Below are positions 10,101-19,400 of a DNA stretch of 64,000 nt, piece by piece (the first letter of the stretch is position 1; every line of letters begins with the position of its first letter). Source of the DNA: Tritrichomonas musculus (lineage: Eukaryota; Parabasalia; Tritrichomonadida; Tritrichomonadidae); NCBI GenBank assembly GCA_039105265.1, contig JAPFFF010000004.1, positions 5,208,001-5,272,000 on the forward strand, written 5' to 3'. Under the pieces are notes generated by a model. The model made no database searches, was not told the DNA's origin, and saw only the letters and a program-made list of their open reading frames with translations. Both the position numbers and the translations under genes were made by a program.

Positions 10101-12508
10101 TTGAGAACGAATTCAGTCTTTCGTGCTCGTATAAACAAATCAACATCTATGAAAAAGTTGATGACGAAAGCGATGACAATGATACAGACGACGAAGACGA
10201 TGATGACTTTTGCAGCTGCCCATCCAACGATGATAGCGAAGAAGAAGCAAATGAAAACAAAGAAGAAGAAGACAAAGAAAATGAAGATAAAGAAAAACAA
10301 GAAGAAAACAAAGAAAATGATGATGATATTGATAAGGATGTGATGAAAGATAAAAAGAAGAAGATGGAGAGGTACATAATTTATATTCACCAATTTTCTG
10401 ATGATTCTCGCATTGAGCTCCCATCGACGGGCGAGAGTGTTCTCGTTTCATTCCCACTTGAAATTGAAGTTTTCCACCAAAAAGGCAAATCAAAGAAATT
10501 GAAGAAGCTCAAGAAAGGCGACGCTTTTATCATCAACTTCAAAGCATCAGAAGACCAGCAAAGAGACTGCTTCATGCAAAACTACGACACAATTCAAAAA
10601 GAATTTGAAGAGTTCATCTCACTTTCCAAGTACGACAACCAACTATCAGAGCAAATATTAGCTGCAGAAACCGAAGCAGAAGAGAACCAAGACACAACAA
10701 CAACAACAACCACGAACAGTAACACGAACAACAACAACACAGGAAACATCGACATTGATACTGACAGTGGCACAATCAGTGATAATGATGACTATAGTGA
10801 CAGTGATAATGATGACAGTAATGATAACAATTTTGATGATAATGATGTGCTTAGTCGTGATGATTACTCTGCTTATGAAATTGAAAAGATTCCGAGAAAA
10901 GTTTCAGTCAAACTTCCTTTGGAATCATTGAACATGCGGATTGTTGCACTTCGTATTTGGACGCATTCAATCTATCGTCGTCTTATCCAGCAGATAACTG
11001 TCAGCTACGCCAGCAAAGCCGATGATGATGATGATGACATTGACGGCACCGAGGACGTCGATCTTTTCGGCAACGATTCGAATGACGAAAAAGTTGAAAA
11101 TTGCTTTGTGGACCAAATCATCAAGCCAGCCTACTCGATGACCACCGAAGCCAAGTTCAAATTCATCAACCAAATTCTCTTCAATGAGAAGAAAGAAACG
11201 TCGCAGCTGTCGATTGTCTTCAATCGATTTGAGCAGCAGAAGTTCATGGAAAAGTTCACTGATGGCGACGATGAAAACGGGAACAAAAAAGCTCTCAAAA
11301 CTGACAACATATCAAACAAAGCGCGACCTTTGTTTGTACAGTTCATGGAGCAGGTCGATGAGGACTCGATTTCACTTCTTAAAGTTCATAGAGATAAACC
11401 GTTTTCAGTTGACCTTGTTGGTGAAAATTCAATTGATAGCGGCGGTCCAGCGCGCGAGATATTTTCGTCACTCATTGTCGAGCTGATGAACAACCACATT
11501 GGCGTTTTCACGTTCAATGCGAACCGGAGACACAACAACAAGGAGACGAACCAAGAGGATCTGATTCCAAACAGGCAAGAAATGAACGATATGAACGATA
11601 GAGATGAGAATGAAGTTCCCGATGAAATCTCACAATTTTATTCAAAACGATTCATTTATGCGGGCGCTTTAATTGCAATTTGTATCGTCTCTGGCCTTCC
11701 TCAGCCGATGAAATTGTCAATGATTGTTTGGGAGTACCTGACGCAAGAAAAAGTGTCAATTGAAAGTATCTATGAAATTGACAACAGCTTCAAAATTTTG
11801 ATGAAAACTGCCGAAGATTTACAAGAGAAAAAGTTAAATGAAGACGAATTTGAAAAAGTCTTCTTACATGCTTTTGAAATTAATGATAGTTTTGATAATA
11901 TTATAGAATTAATTCCTAACGGATCGAAAATTAGAGTAACTAAAGAAAATTTGGACGAATTTATCGATTTGGCAAAAAATAAACGTCTTCATGAATTTGA
12001 TAATGAATTAAAGGACTTAAAAGATGGCTTCAATAGGATCATGACACATAAAAATATTACCAAAATACTTAGACCACAAGAACTGAGGCTGCTGGTTTGT
12101 GGCGAACCAAATTGTAGCATTGATCAGATGAAAAAATTAATTACCGTAACTCCTCCTTTAGACTCTAAAATTTCGGATGAGGAAATGAAGAAAATGTTCT
12201 GGAATGTGATGAAATCTTTTTCGCCAGAAGAAAGGATGCTATTTATTAGATTCTCATCTGGTAATCTAGGACTACCAGCACCCGGATTAAAATGGGAAGA
12301 AAATATTAAAGTAGATATTTTATCCCGCGATTCAAAAGAAAAAGAAGGAAAGAGAATGGTATATTCACACACATGCTTTTCTAGTATTGAAGTTCCTTTC
12401 TTTGAAAATGAAGAAGAACTTGCAAAAATGCTTAGAATTGCCATTAAATATTCGGGGTTGATTACAGATAGCCAAGAAAATGTTGATCAAATTGCAGAAT
12501 ATTTATAA
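1142..12508 (+). CDS. Giant HECT-domain E3 ubiquitin-protein ligase
   Basis: This single uninterrupted 3,788-residue frame has an ATG start. The C-terminal HECT domain spans about residues 3410-3788. It has the N-lobe signature SIDSGGPAREIFSSLI and the C-lobe YSHTCFSSIEVP, which puts the thioester cysteine at about C3745. HECT ligases accept ubiquitin from an E2 on this cysteine and pass it to a substrate lysine. Upstream, about 2065-2260, is a SPRY-like domain split by an acidic insert of about 55 residues. Residues about 1136-1223 resemble a CUB-like beta-sandwich ending in CWGYKINF, which is tentative. Several Lys/Glu/Asp tracts (about 455-517, 1077-1135, 3003-3077, 3180-3240) link the domains. 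Size and SPRY+HECT order resemble large HERC-type ligases, but I see no convincing RCC1 repeats. The stop overlaps a TAAA, the polyadenylation-type signal known in Trichomonas. Confidence 0.93.
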   Translation: MDDRILERIDFDFDIKNHKELTPYVFFAESALDSSTYNSYHSNDVEDTFHQPWISEILNKIKQNIYTERYFGDEKEKIEQYDKSVISLLKHAIDTSNPSSSIENEFCHSIDIIASQQTSLSALTTSLKKKLKRDFRQLAISTARFPHYISQTHNVLPEDADQDSEENIDQNKKDEDENLKKDEEKMKEIISKTNNTENKRQDETNFTFSLNELIEFYDIIKQYRKAFTFSPSFIISTIQKIDFFLASLISTQKNQTQEDYNENNNQKIFNYFRNIKSKSFTDEEKQNHLKYYHISLLIKMRLNMMIQKMHDFIACLLQLIIIEKENPELITKDDNLSFEKVVDESLPDTKTRSTIIKNISSNEIFDFCFGHDERNDFIMTKDGLFQVLNHDKIESQTDLIKYGDKNLKKVDLNSEISEILSKSDKTKVKFTISNGILYFLSLEDKKIHKFLLPVTEKDEKNTEKDEKDAKNDENKNEKESKNNEKKMTNKKLREKAKNDRKRLRKKERNEEEKEEVNLDSIPIEIPDYPIISIGLHDNFFRVIQRKSWNNGKTSLLFTNIDFTPNSRFFFDIEKAFSTSEKVDKIKQTQFEIELNDKSQKYKVCDACFSEDSIFFLYEDSTFDQWSIFNDGQVCRLRSLISPFIIYSNSAVKIDKNNFLYVIEPVLNSEGKTVSVNKFHLPYTKYYLRQENLVFLKYPYLRKLSNIVDNCSHLIVNREVTRNFTSAEYHEIKDRNVFATDDDDKKKKKVTNEEHNPFEFSVTPEEMSSTVQSVNSIASQLEFIEILIQNLNDEILKQFFISLFIKICGINLYYGTVGFYTSKDKMSEITINRFNKFKTFILNLFSSFGTSLTRDFDIIIRESLIVTFSLCGKFIFINNSYNELHKTMNKILSLDIDYTKFMVRSLSSLIFTYPSSLYIIDDTFYKIFLSFNEEINLQSLFANSTLLMLLEIRFSEKVMKEEFINSIASYVSSLFKYIKFLLDDESIPLIEAEEILSGIFGIDETNATFCLMIEKGMISIVKSLHERVSKIPGVTENDCEFVEKNQDVKDFTVTKIHKVIESDHPYNLNPPQIPEDKIKKKTDKQNKNKQKEEKKDENKKIKDEETKEEDEEEMNKNSEDDDDSSSDDDDDNEVTEEIGIINFGSDSDVIYVTFDRRSDIQEGDKISLIVKNDDYNPNEFYEKKNFLFNSIIKYETDQIRVKLTRKIKKSKKTPIPCWGYKINFYGTSLHNPYYWKPDLHLYFYNHFIHILVKNYINAVASTNVTDEESEFKLILHDNIIQGIKLEDIDNYEKHQNKDQEQCLQLTDSNDYISSSNNVSITKRKSLKRMLTRGISRGINYDTDSDTIFDDQFKKSFLNDIITCDEQSTTLGKHLLDVLYSKTAKQNRIKLTKATQSILENEHYLAACLFKQLGLINVAIKFIKSVRMLNDDDTESIEIPSRLKSIMKNVYSLRKTLFFEYQKTKSIQNSNSNTNENSSKYNFTKYSEEIKRKCKLLLYSDPILKFKDNLDNEAIESSTKSIISFVTSKIPLSNISNIINLRRKRLSISSQSVSLLTSFLEQKLLFNSSKPVFANAYDGAHPSSSCEGVTQRELDQFSKEFGELSYLINEELLNNPSVAVIVNQEFLRRTLLSRLDDESRLKSSKLLIDLLNQNKKNDSFIHDRVNFVSILCLLGITIKAKNEELANYIISLLSSEDIDLISKQLILMVIPTFESFVSKSSKFFDLSFALTILTNNANAPIIVRSIFYWLASIITTSGNEDFIKKVFKGIGQSFSGKSCLFIDDSFQQFAHRQVAEGMISFIRILVNEQDAIVQDVIDDILINSITKIHLDNENKDDLMISIGLFASLGQSLSALEPDFNISRYFRIGEAQPLLGYDTTSKQFHGNGIYLKEKFDGYFYNIVLFDPQKYNLTEEEVENLLNLHEIISNSKYFKKEQKFEEEIKDDEISDNILIATFYSFLPIIMQNKYNAGLLLNDSNIEQSLPLFKFVMNLIPSDENSILILSNYLNQAINSNLYKPKSKDEIKYLEKNGAFRFMKMNFGEIIYNQDKNDEIHSDLDKKNLFACSRPIDFECETYFEVKINKIGSKRVFIGFIDSEEYSMNKAVGFGCVGNDGIFCRRSPFLSEKIINVGDKIMKKEQKLQSDDSGSDESSELDLIDIETSEEKESENKEEEEDKKETSKENKENTKVEKVADEKKVKDLSPIKEGDSIGCFYTPEFVYLTINKELTEYRLSHKSLKTYIPLIYIDHDEIALEITENVTKVDTSKDEYQFLCIDDLPTDFFADKDIQKSVQKHEYSSDGDFKEKKHFIGQQVFFRKTIVSENKSKLETIEAFPTALLRYRENYGIIKDIRPFNNSRFVNKMKIESFDVNKLSKEIIEVDVDSRNLEKINTNFFNLIENRTNTKFGINSTFNLDYLPKEYRNMVDINKITNYLKNKTIKNNSKSIAIIMTRYLVFILVDYLRYSKSKLLQDEGINSPEMNVIIKALAKSLPNVTTFKPIFFKPIREDKIYKYIIFPNDKSEINPENEEERTDDEKEKEEKYITKPPGFEKLFNRSFKVFLKKSEKFNSPQFLHKLLHESFETTKEREVEINSSYYYDLIPSQMKIESLYPLPEKFIYKEEIKNNLLESQKVVGFIPVLTSSIPEQFPCAKCDKKRLRQTTDDISYFMQSSSYDDINFKWKYDIPELSKFKFNQGKSFEPEDYQNYKLHYGIFLLKKNLNERLLKGSFGFIQNVFNIIQIINDSDDLYEKHGELLKGEFINNILSLSMKKDPLVSPFIQMIIVSFITKIGFPDSLLSKSETIFGKNSNKLCDLSKFPNYQNELPLLFSIYSKLCQTKVSEDQTVNDSKEKVSSLFDKYYETNSELFKVCNDQIGKKESKYIEGDKVERLSSFFWSIYDDEQKEKKKKKKKNFRSLYLVYYYSILLADEFNLPYPKFLFVHDWMMQRFGGFRKAVSFEDIQLYMKENCKIRFDGNKKSGIEKNIEYRSGVIENEFSLSCSYKQINIYEKVDDESDDNDTDDEDDDDFCSCPSNDDSEEEANENKEEEDKENEDKEKQEENKENDDDIDKDVMKDKKKKMERYIIYIHQFSDDSRIELPSTGESVLVSFPLEIEVFHQKGKSKKLKKLKKGDAFIINFKASEDQQRDCFMQNYDTIQKEFEEFISLSKYDNQLSEQILAAETEAEENQDTTTTTTTNSNTNNNNTGNIDIDTDSGTISDNDDYSDSDNDDSNDNNFDDNDVLSRDDYSAYEIEKIPRKVSVKLPLESLNMRIVALRIWTHSIYRRLIQQITVSYASKADDDDDDIDGTEDVDLFGNDSNDEKVENCFVDQIIKPAYSMTTEAKFKFINQILFNEKKETSQLSIVFNRFEQQKFMEKFTDGDDENGNKKALKTDNISNKARPLFVQFMEQVDEDSISLLKVHRDKPFSVDLVGENSIDSGGPAREIFSSLIVELMNNHIGVFTFNANRRHNNKETNQEDLIPNRQEMNDMNDRDENEVPDEISQFYSKRFIYAGALIAICIVSGLPQPMKLSMIVWEYLTQEKVSIESIYEIDNSFKILMKTAEDLQEKKLNEDEFEKVFLHAFEINDSFDNIIELIPNGSKIRVTKENLDEFIDLAKNKRLHEFDNELKDLKDGFNRIMTHKNITKILRPQELRLLVCGEPNCSIDQMKKLITVTPPLDSKISDEEMKKMFWNVMKSFSPEERMLFIRFSSGNLGLPAPGLKWEENIKVDILSRDSKEKEGKRMVYSHTCFSSIEVPFFENEEELAKMLRIAIKYSGLITDSQENVDQIAEYL

Positions 12509-13085
12509 ATATTAGATCTTATATGCTTCCCCTCTTTTTTAAATAGGAAAACGGTATTATTATGCTAATAACATTAGACATGTTAACAAAGGATTGTTAA
12601 ACAAAATATTTTGAAATACAATTTTTATTTTTTTAGTTTTTTGTTCATTGTAAAATTTACCAATGAAACCTTATGAGCTTTCTTTTTTGAAAAAAGAAAA
12701 TTAAAATTTTAGAATAATAATAATAATCTTTCTATATTAATTCAAAATAAAAACTCGTTATCTATCAAAATTCTCACTCTAATAATTAAAATAAAAATAT
12801 CTTTAAAAAGGAAGAGGCTTTAAAATTACAATTATTTATATGTATTAATTGTTAAATATTATAAATATAAATAAAATAAAAACGCGATTTAATTTGTTGG
12901 ATTTTACAAAATTTTTATTTCATACTACTTTTACCATTAGTTTATAAGTAATTTATTGCAAATAAAATTTCATTTGTTTTCCTTTCATATTTTTGCGATA
13001 AGTTCATTTCGATTAAAAATTTTTTTTCGTCATTTTCACTGCTTTTTGAATTAGAGTATTCAAAACAATTATTTTGAAATAATGA
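12509..13085. other. Intergenic, AT-rich
   Basis: I see no coding, tRNA or repeat structure here beyond homopolymer-rich AT sequence. The part near 13030-13085 is presumably the promoter of the next gene. An upstream exon carrying that gene's start codon could also lie here, but I could not identify one. Confidence 0.4.
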
Positions 13086-13133
13086 AATAAAATTGATTAT
13101 TTCAATTTCTACAAACTAAAGAAAAAACTTATT

Positions 13134-14837
13134 TTGTTTGCTATTTTTATATTTTATAAGATAGTCTCATCAGAAGTTATTCTTGATACAACTGGTTTTC
13201 ACATTGAGCCTCCAAGTATTGGAAATTCAGTTGTTCTCCAAAACTCAATATTTCAATCATTTCATAATATAAATTCGCAAATTGGCGGTGCTATATATGT
13301 TAATAATCCTTTATTTAATATACAATTCAGCTCAATTGGCTTTGCTGATTGCACATCTACAAATGAAAGTGGAGCTTTTTATTTAAATGGCTATTCAATT
13401 CTTCTTTCATCTATTTGTGGAGTTATGTGCGAAGCAATAGAACATGATTATCAATTTAGCAAAATTGATTGTAATGATTTACATAATATAAACTCATTTA
13501 CTTTATTAACAATTGCTTGTTGCGGAATTAATAATAAGGGAAATTCAGCATTTGGAATTTGCGGTGAAGCAAATTATAAAATAACAAATATTAATTCATC
13601 TTATAATCAAAATAATTACTCCAAAAAAAAATCTTTTGGAGCTTGTTTTCGTACATTCAATATCAAAGGTTTTTCTATGTCATATCTTAGTTTTGCTCAC
13701 AGTAATGGCCATGATATTATTAATACAAATTTTTATGGCGATCCTTCCCCATCTTTTAGTTGCACTATTGAATTAGGAAATATATATAATTGCTCTAGCC
13801 AATATATTTTAAAATATCGTGGATATAATTATGTTAAAAATTGTAATTTCGGTTTGCAAAACTATTCAGTAAAATCTTTTGAATGCGGGGCTTCAAACAC
13901 CAAAAAACACTTGTTAGAAATTACTAATTGTATTTTCGATATTAAACCTACAGATACAACATCACCTTGCTCCTTATTTGATTGTGATCAACAAAATCCT
14001 TTAGTTACCTTGTCATTAAACCTCATAGGGGTAGACCAATGCCCAGTACCATCAAGCCATTTTACAGAATCGCAATTATTCACTGCATCATCAGTATTTT
14101 CATTTTCAAAATTATTTTCTCCATCAAAAAAATTTTCATCATCCAAATCATTTACCCCTTCTATTTCATTTTCCCATTCAGAAAAATTTACAGACTCATA
14201 TTCTTTTTCAAAATCCAAAGAATTCACCTCTTCCAGCCAATTTACAAAATCAATATCATTTTCACCTTCATCTTCATTTTCACTTTCACCTTCTTCTCAA
14301 TTTACAAAATCAGCTCCATTTTCCCCTTCTTTTGTAAACATCATTTCAGATACTTTTTCAAAATCGAGAATTTTTTCAAAGTCATATTTATTTTCACCAT
14401 CATTTGACCTTGGACGATCAACCAACACTTTCACCCCATCTTTTCCTTTTACACCGTCTTTCACTTTTTCGCCAAACGCGACCAAATATCCAGATGGTGT
14501 CGGTGACTACAAGTACGCGCAGGTATCAGGGAAAAGTCCGCTTGACGTGCCCGCATCGGCGGCTGCAATTGGCACAACTGCCGGCGTTTCGGTGGTTTTT
14601 ATTGTCGTCGCAATTGTCCTCATGCTTCTCTATTTGAGGAGCAAGCAGAAGCACATGAAAAACAAAAATTTCGATTTTTCCGATAGCTTCCTTAACGACT
14701 CCACAGACGACTCTGAATCGTCTTATTCGTACTCTTACTACACGTACGAATACACGTATGCGAGCGATGAAGAAGAGGAGGACTACACTTACTACACTAC
14801 AGACACTGATTCTTCTCTTGCCTCTTTTGATGATTAA
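13134..14837 (+). CDS. Pmp-like single-pass surface protein with cytoplasmic acidic/Tyr tail
   Basis: The N-terminus around KKKLILFAIFIFYKIVSS looks like a signal peptide. The ectodomain contains GGAIYVN near residue 52 and repeated short beta-strand motifs like the GGA[ILV] and FxxN repeats of polymorphic-membrane-protein beta-helices, which trichomonads carry as surface proteins. Residues about 303-449 are a repeat of F(S/T)xS units such as FTPSFPFTPSF, a probable stalk. A transmembrane helix lies at about 476-500 (TAGVSVVFIVVAIVLMLLYL), followed by a Lys patch and a Ser/Tyr/Asp/Glu-rich cytoplasmic tail. There is no in-frame ATG between the stop at 13083 and the signal peptide. Position 13134 is a TTG, and the first in-frame ATG is at 13424, inside the ectodomain. 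The real start may be in an unseen upstream exon, non-ATG, or lost. A role in adhesion is inference. Confidence 0.75.
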   Translation: MFAIFIFYKIVSSEVILDTTGFHIEPPSIGNSVVLQNSIFQSFHNINSQIGGAIYVNNPLFNIQFSSIGFADCTSTNESGAFYLNGYSILLSSICGVMCEAIEHDYQFSKIDCNDLHNINSFTLLTIACCGINNKGNSAFGICGEANYKITNINSSYNQNNYSKKKSFGACFRTFNIKGFSMSYLSFAHSNGHDIINTNFYGDPSPSFSCTIELGNIYNCSSQYILKYRGYNYVKNCNFGLQNYSVKSFECGASNTKKHLLEITNCIFDIKPTDTTSPCSLFDCDQQNPLVTLSLNLIGVDQCPVPSSHFTESQLFTASSVFSFSKLFSPSKKFSSSKSFTPSISFSHSEKFTDSYSFSKSKEFTSSSQFTKSISFSPSSSFSLSPSSQFTKSAPFSPSFVNIISDTFSKSRIFSKSYLFSPSFDLGRSTNTFTPSFPFTPSFTFSPNATKYPDGVGDYKYAQVSGKSPLDVPASAAAIGTTAGVSVVFIVVAIVLMLLYLRSKQKHMKNKNFDFSDSFLNDSTDDSESSYSYSYYTYEYTYASDEEEEDYTYYTTDTDSSLASFDD

Positions 14838-15230
14838 CTTAGAATTCGTGTTATTTGTAATGAACTAGATTTGTCATTTTTACTAAAGTTTTACTTTCAA
14901 AATTTTTTTTTGAATAAAAATATGATAAATCTTTGTATAGCTATACTTTGTTAAAAATTCAGTTGACATTTTGAAAAAAACGAAATACGTTATTTTGGTT
15001 TCTATACATCTTTTTATATAAGAACAATTGAATTGTATGATTTGTATTCAATTGAATTATTTGAGTTTTTGAAAGCATCTCATCAGCTTTTTGAGATAAA
15101 TGATTGTCATTTATCCTGCTATTAAAAGAGAAAAAATAAAAACAAACATATTTTTTAATTTGTATATTACTCAATAATATTATTTTATTTCTGGTAAAAT
15201 AGCTTTAATACTTTTTTTTTTTTCTATTAT
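14838..15230. other. Intergenic, AT-rich
   Basis: This is the 3' flank of the surface-protein gene. The only open frames are short and low-complexity. No RNA gene or clear repeat is seen. Confidence 0.4.
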
Positions 15231-16320
15231 TTAAGGAGGTAGTATCAAATTTATGAGTATTGAAAAAATCATGCACAAAACGAAGCAATATTGCTTCTAT
15301 ATTATATTTACAATAAATTAATTAGCATGCAAGTAAACATTTATATTCTAAAGTTTTTTTAAAAATAATTACTTTATTTCGATATTTATGAGTTGAAAAT
15401 TAGCTTAGGAAATCAAAAAAAAAAAGACGTTTAAAAAATGAAAATAACCAGAGATAAAAAACAATTGCAAAAATTATAATGATGAAAATTTATGGTTTAT
15501 TCATTTATAAACAAACTAATAGAGAGATTTTTCTAAAAAAATGAAAAAATTTAGAAATTGTAAATGATATTTTTAGATTTAGAAAATAAATTTAAAAAAT
15601 CTCTCTATTAGTTTGTTACATTTATATTGTTAATTTAATATTTCCAAATTAAAGCGTTTAAAATGTTTGCTATGATTACTTATTCTAATTATTAAATTGA
15701 ATACTTTTTTTTTTGTAAACTATTCAATTTTTATAAAATTTGAATTCGTAGAGTCCCAAAATATAAATTAATTATAAAAACATAAAAATCCAAAATAATA
15801 TTAAACAAAATAATATTTTATAAAACATATTTAAGTTAACAAATGCTAAGTTCATTACTCTAAAAAATGATTTCCATCAATGATAATTGATTCGAAAATA
15901 AAGCTTAGATACAAAGCCTGAGGCAAAGCTCATAAACTTTGTTAATATTTCGATAAAATTAAAATCATCTCTCTTTGATTTAGAGTAAAAAAATAATTTG
16001 AGCAATTGAAAACACTATCAAGCATTTCAAGAATCAAAAATTCCAAAGAATTATGAAAGCGCATGATTTAATTGTCCATAAAAAATCTATTCTGGAAAAG
16101 AACAAGACTTATAATAACCAAAAATTTCAAATTTTGATTTAAAAAATAGCAATTTTCATATCACATGTCATCATATTTTCAAGTAAATAATGAAATATTT
16201 TTTTATTTTATAAATAAGAATTTTTTTGATGGCCAAAATAATAATTTTATATTTTAAAATGATTTTCATATTTTATATCTTTTTTTAATCACTACATTTT
16301 GAAATACACTACCTCCTTAA
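15231..16320. mobile_element. Candidate non-autonomous DNA transposon with TTAA ends
   Basis: TTAAGGAGGTAGT at 15231-15243 is matched exactly in inverse by ACTACCTCCTTAA at 16308-16320. GC-rich nonamers of this kind are rare in this sequence. TTAA at both outer edges is the target duplication used by piggyBac-type elements; a TA target with a longer terminal repeat is the alternative. The 1.08-kb interior has no ORF and contains an internal hairpin. Beyond the first 13 bases the ends are only loosely similar. Its right end lies about 90 bp before the ATG of the kinase-Sel1 gene, so it sits in that gene's upstream region. Confidence 0.5.
15510..15617. repeat. Inverted repeat, 23-bp perfect arms
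   Basis: AACAAACTAATAGAGAGATT, continuing through three more T's to 15532, is matched exactly in inverse at 15595-15617. The loop is 62 bases of AT-rich sequence. It lies inside the TTAA-ended candidate element and could be part of it or a small element of its own. Confidence 0.7.
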
Positions 16321-16377
16321 TTGAAATTTTCGAAAAGATCCTTTTTGGAAAATAAACCAATTAAAAAGTTGTAACAT

Positions 16378-16382
16378 TCATT
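16378..16382 (+). promoter_or_regulatory. Initiator-like TCATT
   Basis: TCATT followed by a T-run lies 31 bases before the ATG at 16413. It fits the TCAYW initiator known to set transcription starts in Trichomonas. The match is short, so support comes only from its position. Confidence 0.4.
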
Positions 16383-16412
16383 TTTTTTTTTAAATTAAAA
16401 CTAAAGAGCAAT

Positions 16413-19400
16413 ATGATCGAAAATTTCTTGAACCTTAATGAAATTTTACAAATGCCTCAAGTTAAAACAAACAAAACTCTAATCAAAGAAATTGTTCAGA
16501 ATTATAATTTTATTCATATTTCCAAAAACTCAAAACTTGAAGAAAAAGAAAGACAAATAATTATTCAAAACATTAAAGAATCAGAAATACTCATATTTGA
16601 TAAAAGTGAAACCCTCAATACAAAAAAGAAAGACAAATATTTAATTATTGGATTTGAAAATACAATAATTATTGTAGATGAATCTTCATCTTCGTTGATT
16701 ACTTCAATAAATCCAGAAATTTCTGCTTTTTATTTATATGATAACAAAGATGAAAACTTTAATCAAGAAATCGAAAACCTCACAAAAGCATTTAATATAA
16801 TAAAAGGATCAAAATCACTTATATTATTATGGTCATTGATAACTCCATGCATATCTGGCTATTTGATTAAAAAAGGCTATTTACAACGTAACAAATATCG
16901 TATAGAACGATATATCAAAGATTTAGATAACAATGAAAAGCCACAAAACATAAGTCAAGATGAATATGTTGACTTAAGAATGACAGGATTTGGAGGAGCA
17001 TTTAATTGTGCTTTGATTTATCATATAAAACAAAATGAATTATGCGTTATTAAAAGACCATATGAAAATGATAGAGAAACGCCTAAACTATTAAAAAGAG
17101 AAGGAGAAAATTATTCTAAAATAAAACATCCTTTATTGCCTAAATTCTATGGGAAAGTTAAAGATACAAACTGCATTATAATCGAATTTATCAATGGACA
17201 TACATTGAAATTTATCAACAAATTAGAGCTTACATTTAATGATAAAATTAACATTGTTTTTGAATTGATGCTAATAATTAAGTATTTCCATGATAATAAG
17301 ATGATTTATAGAGATTTAAAACCGGATAATGTTATTATTGATGTAAACAAAACAGTTGTTTTGATTGATTTCGATAGATTAATTGAAATCGAAATTACTG
17401 ATACAGATACAACATTGGATCTGGGATCAAATTTTATAGCCCCTGAAGTAGCCGATCTTAAAAAATTTTCATATAAAAGTGATATTTACTCTCTTGGAAA
17501 GATGATTGAATATGTAATGAATTCAGAAAAATATGAATCAACACAATCTGACGAATATTTAAAAATAAAAGAACTTTGGAATAAATGCTTGAATGAAACC
17601 CCTGAAAAACGTCCATCCATTTCTCATTTAATCAAAGAATTTACTGAAAAATACCAATCAAAAATCCAATTTGAGCTTTTATCTGCTAAATATATAGAGC
17701 ACTTCGTTTACTTTGATATGATTAATGAAATTGTTAAAAAGAAAAATCAATCAGAAACACATTTTTCTCTTGGATTTTTATACTATGAAGGAATATATGT
17801 CCAACAGGACATTGATAAAGCAATACATTATTTTTCACTCTCCGCAAATCAAAATCATATAAAAGCACAATTCAATCTAGGCATAATTTATTATAATGGT
17901 GATCATGTTCAACAAAATATTGTTAAAGCTATTAATTATTTATCACAAGCTGCGGATTCAAATCATCCAGTAGCACAATTCAACCTGGCAACAATTTACT
18001 ATGATGGAAAATACATTCAAAAGGATATTGATAAAGCGATTCATTATTTCTCACTTGCTGCAAAACAAAACCACCCAGATTCACTGTTAAATCTCGGAAT
18101 AATATATTATAATATTCAACAAGATATTAATAAAGCCATTCATTATTTCTCAATAGCAGCAAATCAAAATCATCCAAAAGCTCTTTTTAACTTAGGCACA
18201 ATTTATTATGAAGGAAAATATATTACACGTGATATTAATAAAGCAATTTATTACTATTCGATGGCTTCAGACCTAAATGATGAAGAAGCACAATTAAACC
18301 TTGGATTCATTTATTATAAAGGACAATATGTTCCAAGAGATATTAATAAATCAATTCATTATTTTCAACTTGCAGCAAAACAAAATATTATTGTAGCACA
18401 AGTGAATCTTGGTGTTATTTATTATGAAGGAAAATTAATTGAACGAGATATGAACAAAGCTATTCATTATTTTTCACTTGCAGCAAATCAAAATGATTTA
18501 CAAACACAAATGAATTTAGGTGCAATTTATTATGAAGGAAAATTAATTGAACGAGATATCAACAAAGCGATTCATTATTTTACACTTGCTTCAAATCAAA
18601 ACTCTCCAAAAGCACAATATTATTTAGGTATTGTTTATTGTGATGGAAAATATTTAATGCGAGACATCAACAAAGCTATTCATTATTTTTCGCTTGCTGC
18701 GAAAAAAAATCATGTTGAAGCTCAATTTCAACTTGGATTTATTTATTCTGAAGGACAATACATTAGTCGAGATATCAACCAAGCAATTTATTATTATTCA
18801 CTTGCTGCAAATCAAAATCATAAAAATGCACAATTCAATATTGGCACAATTTATTATGAAGGGAAACACATTCAGCAGAATATCAATAAAGCAATTCATT
18901 ATTTTTCACTTGCTGCAAAACAAAATCATCTCAAAGCACAGTTCAATCTTGGAGTTATTTTTTCAGATGGAAAATACGTTACACTTGATATTGAGAAAGC
19001 TATTTATTATTACTCAATTGCAGCCGATCAAAACCATCCTGAAGCTCAAATAAACCTTGGTTTTTTGTATTATAAAGGAAAATTCATTCCACGTGACATA
19101 AATAAGGCAATTCATTATTTTTCACTTGCTGCCACTCAGAATTATCCTCATGCCAAATTTATTTTAGGCGATATTTTTTATCATGGAATATATGTTGCTC
19201 GTGACATTAATAAAGCAATATATTATTATTCAATGGCTGCAAATCAAAACCATCCAAATGCTCAGGCTAATCTAGGTCATATTTATTATGATGGTAAATA
19301 CATTTCGAAAGACATTAACAAATCAATTCATTATTTTACTCTTGCAGCAAATCAAAATTTTTTATCTGCACAATTAAATCTCGCCATTATTTTTTATGAA

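Noticed and set aside
9872-10393. Minus-strand frame of 173 codons opposite the HECT gene, Phe/Ile/Val-rich
   Set aside because: It is the antisense of Lys/Glu/Asp-rich coding repeats. Similar frames at 2482, 4333, 7360 and 10140 have the same origin.
14039-14407. Frame of 122 codons inside the surface-protein gene
   Set aside because: It is the shifted reading of the F-S-x-S repeat region and is pure low complexity.
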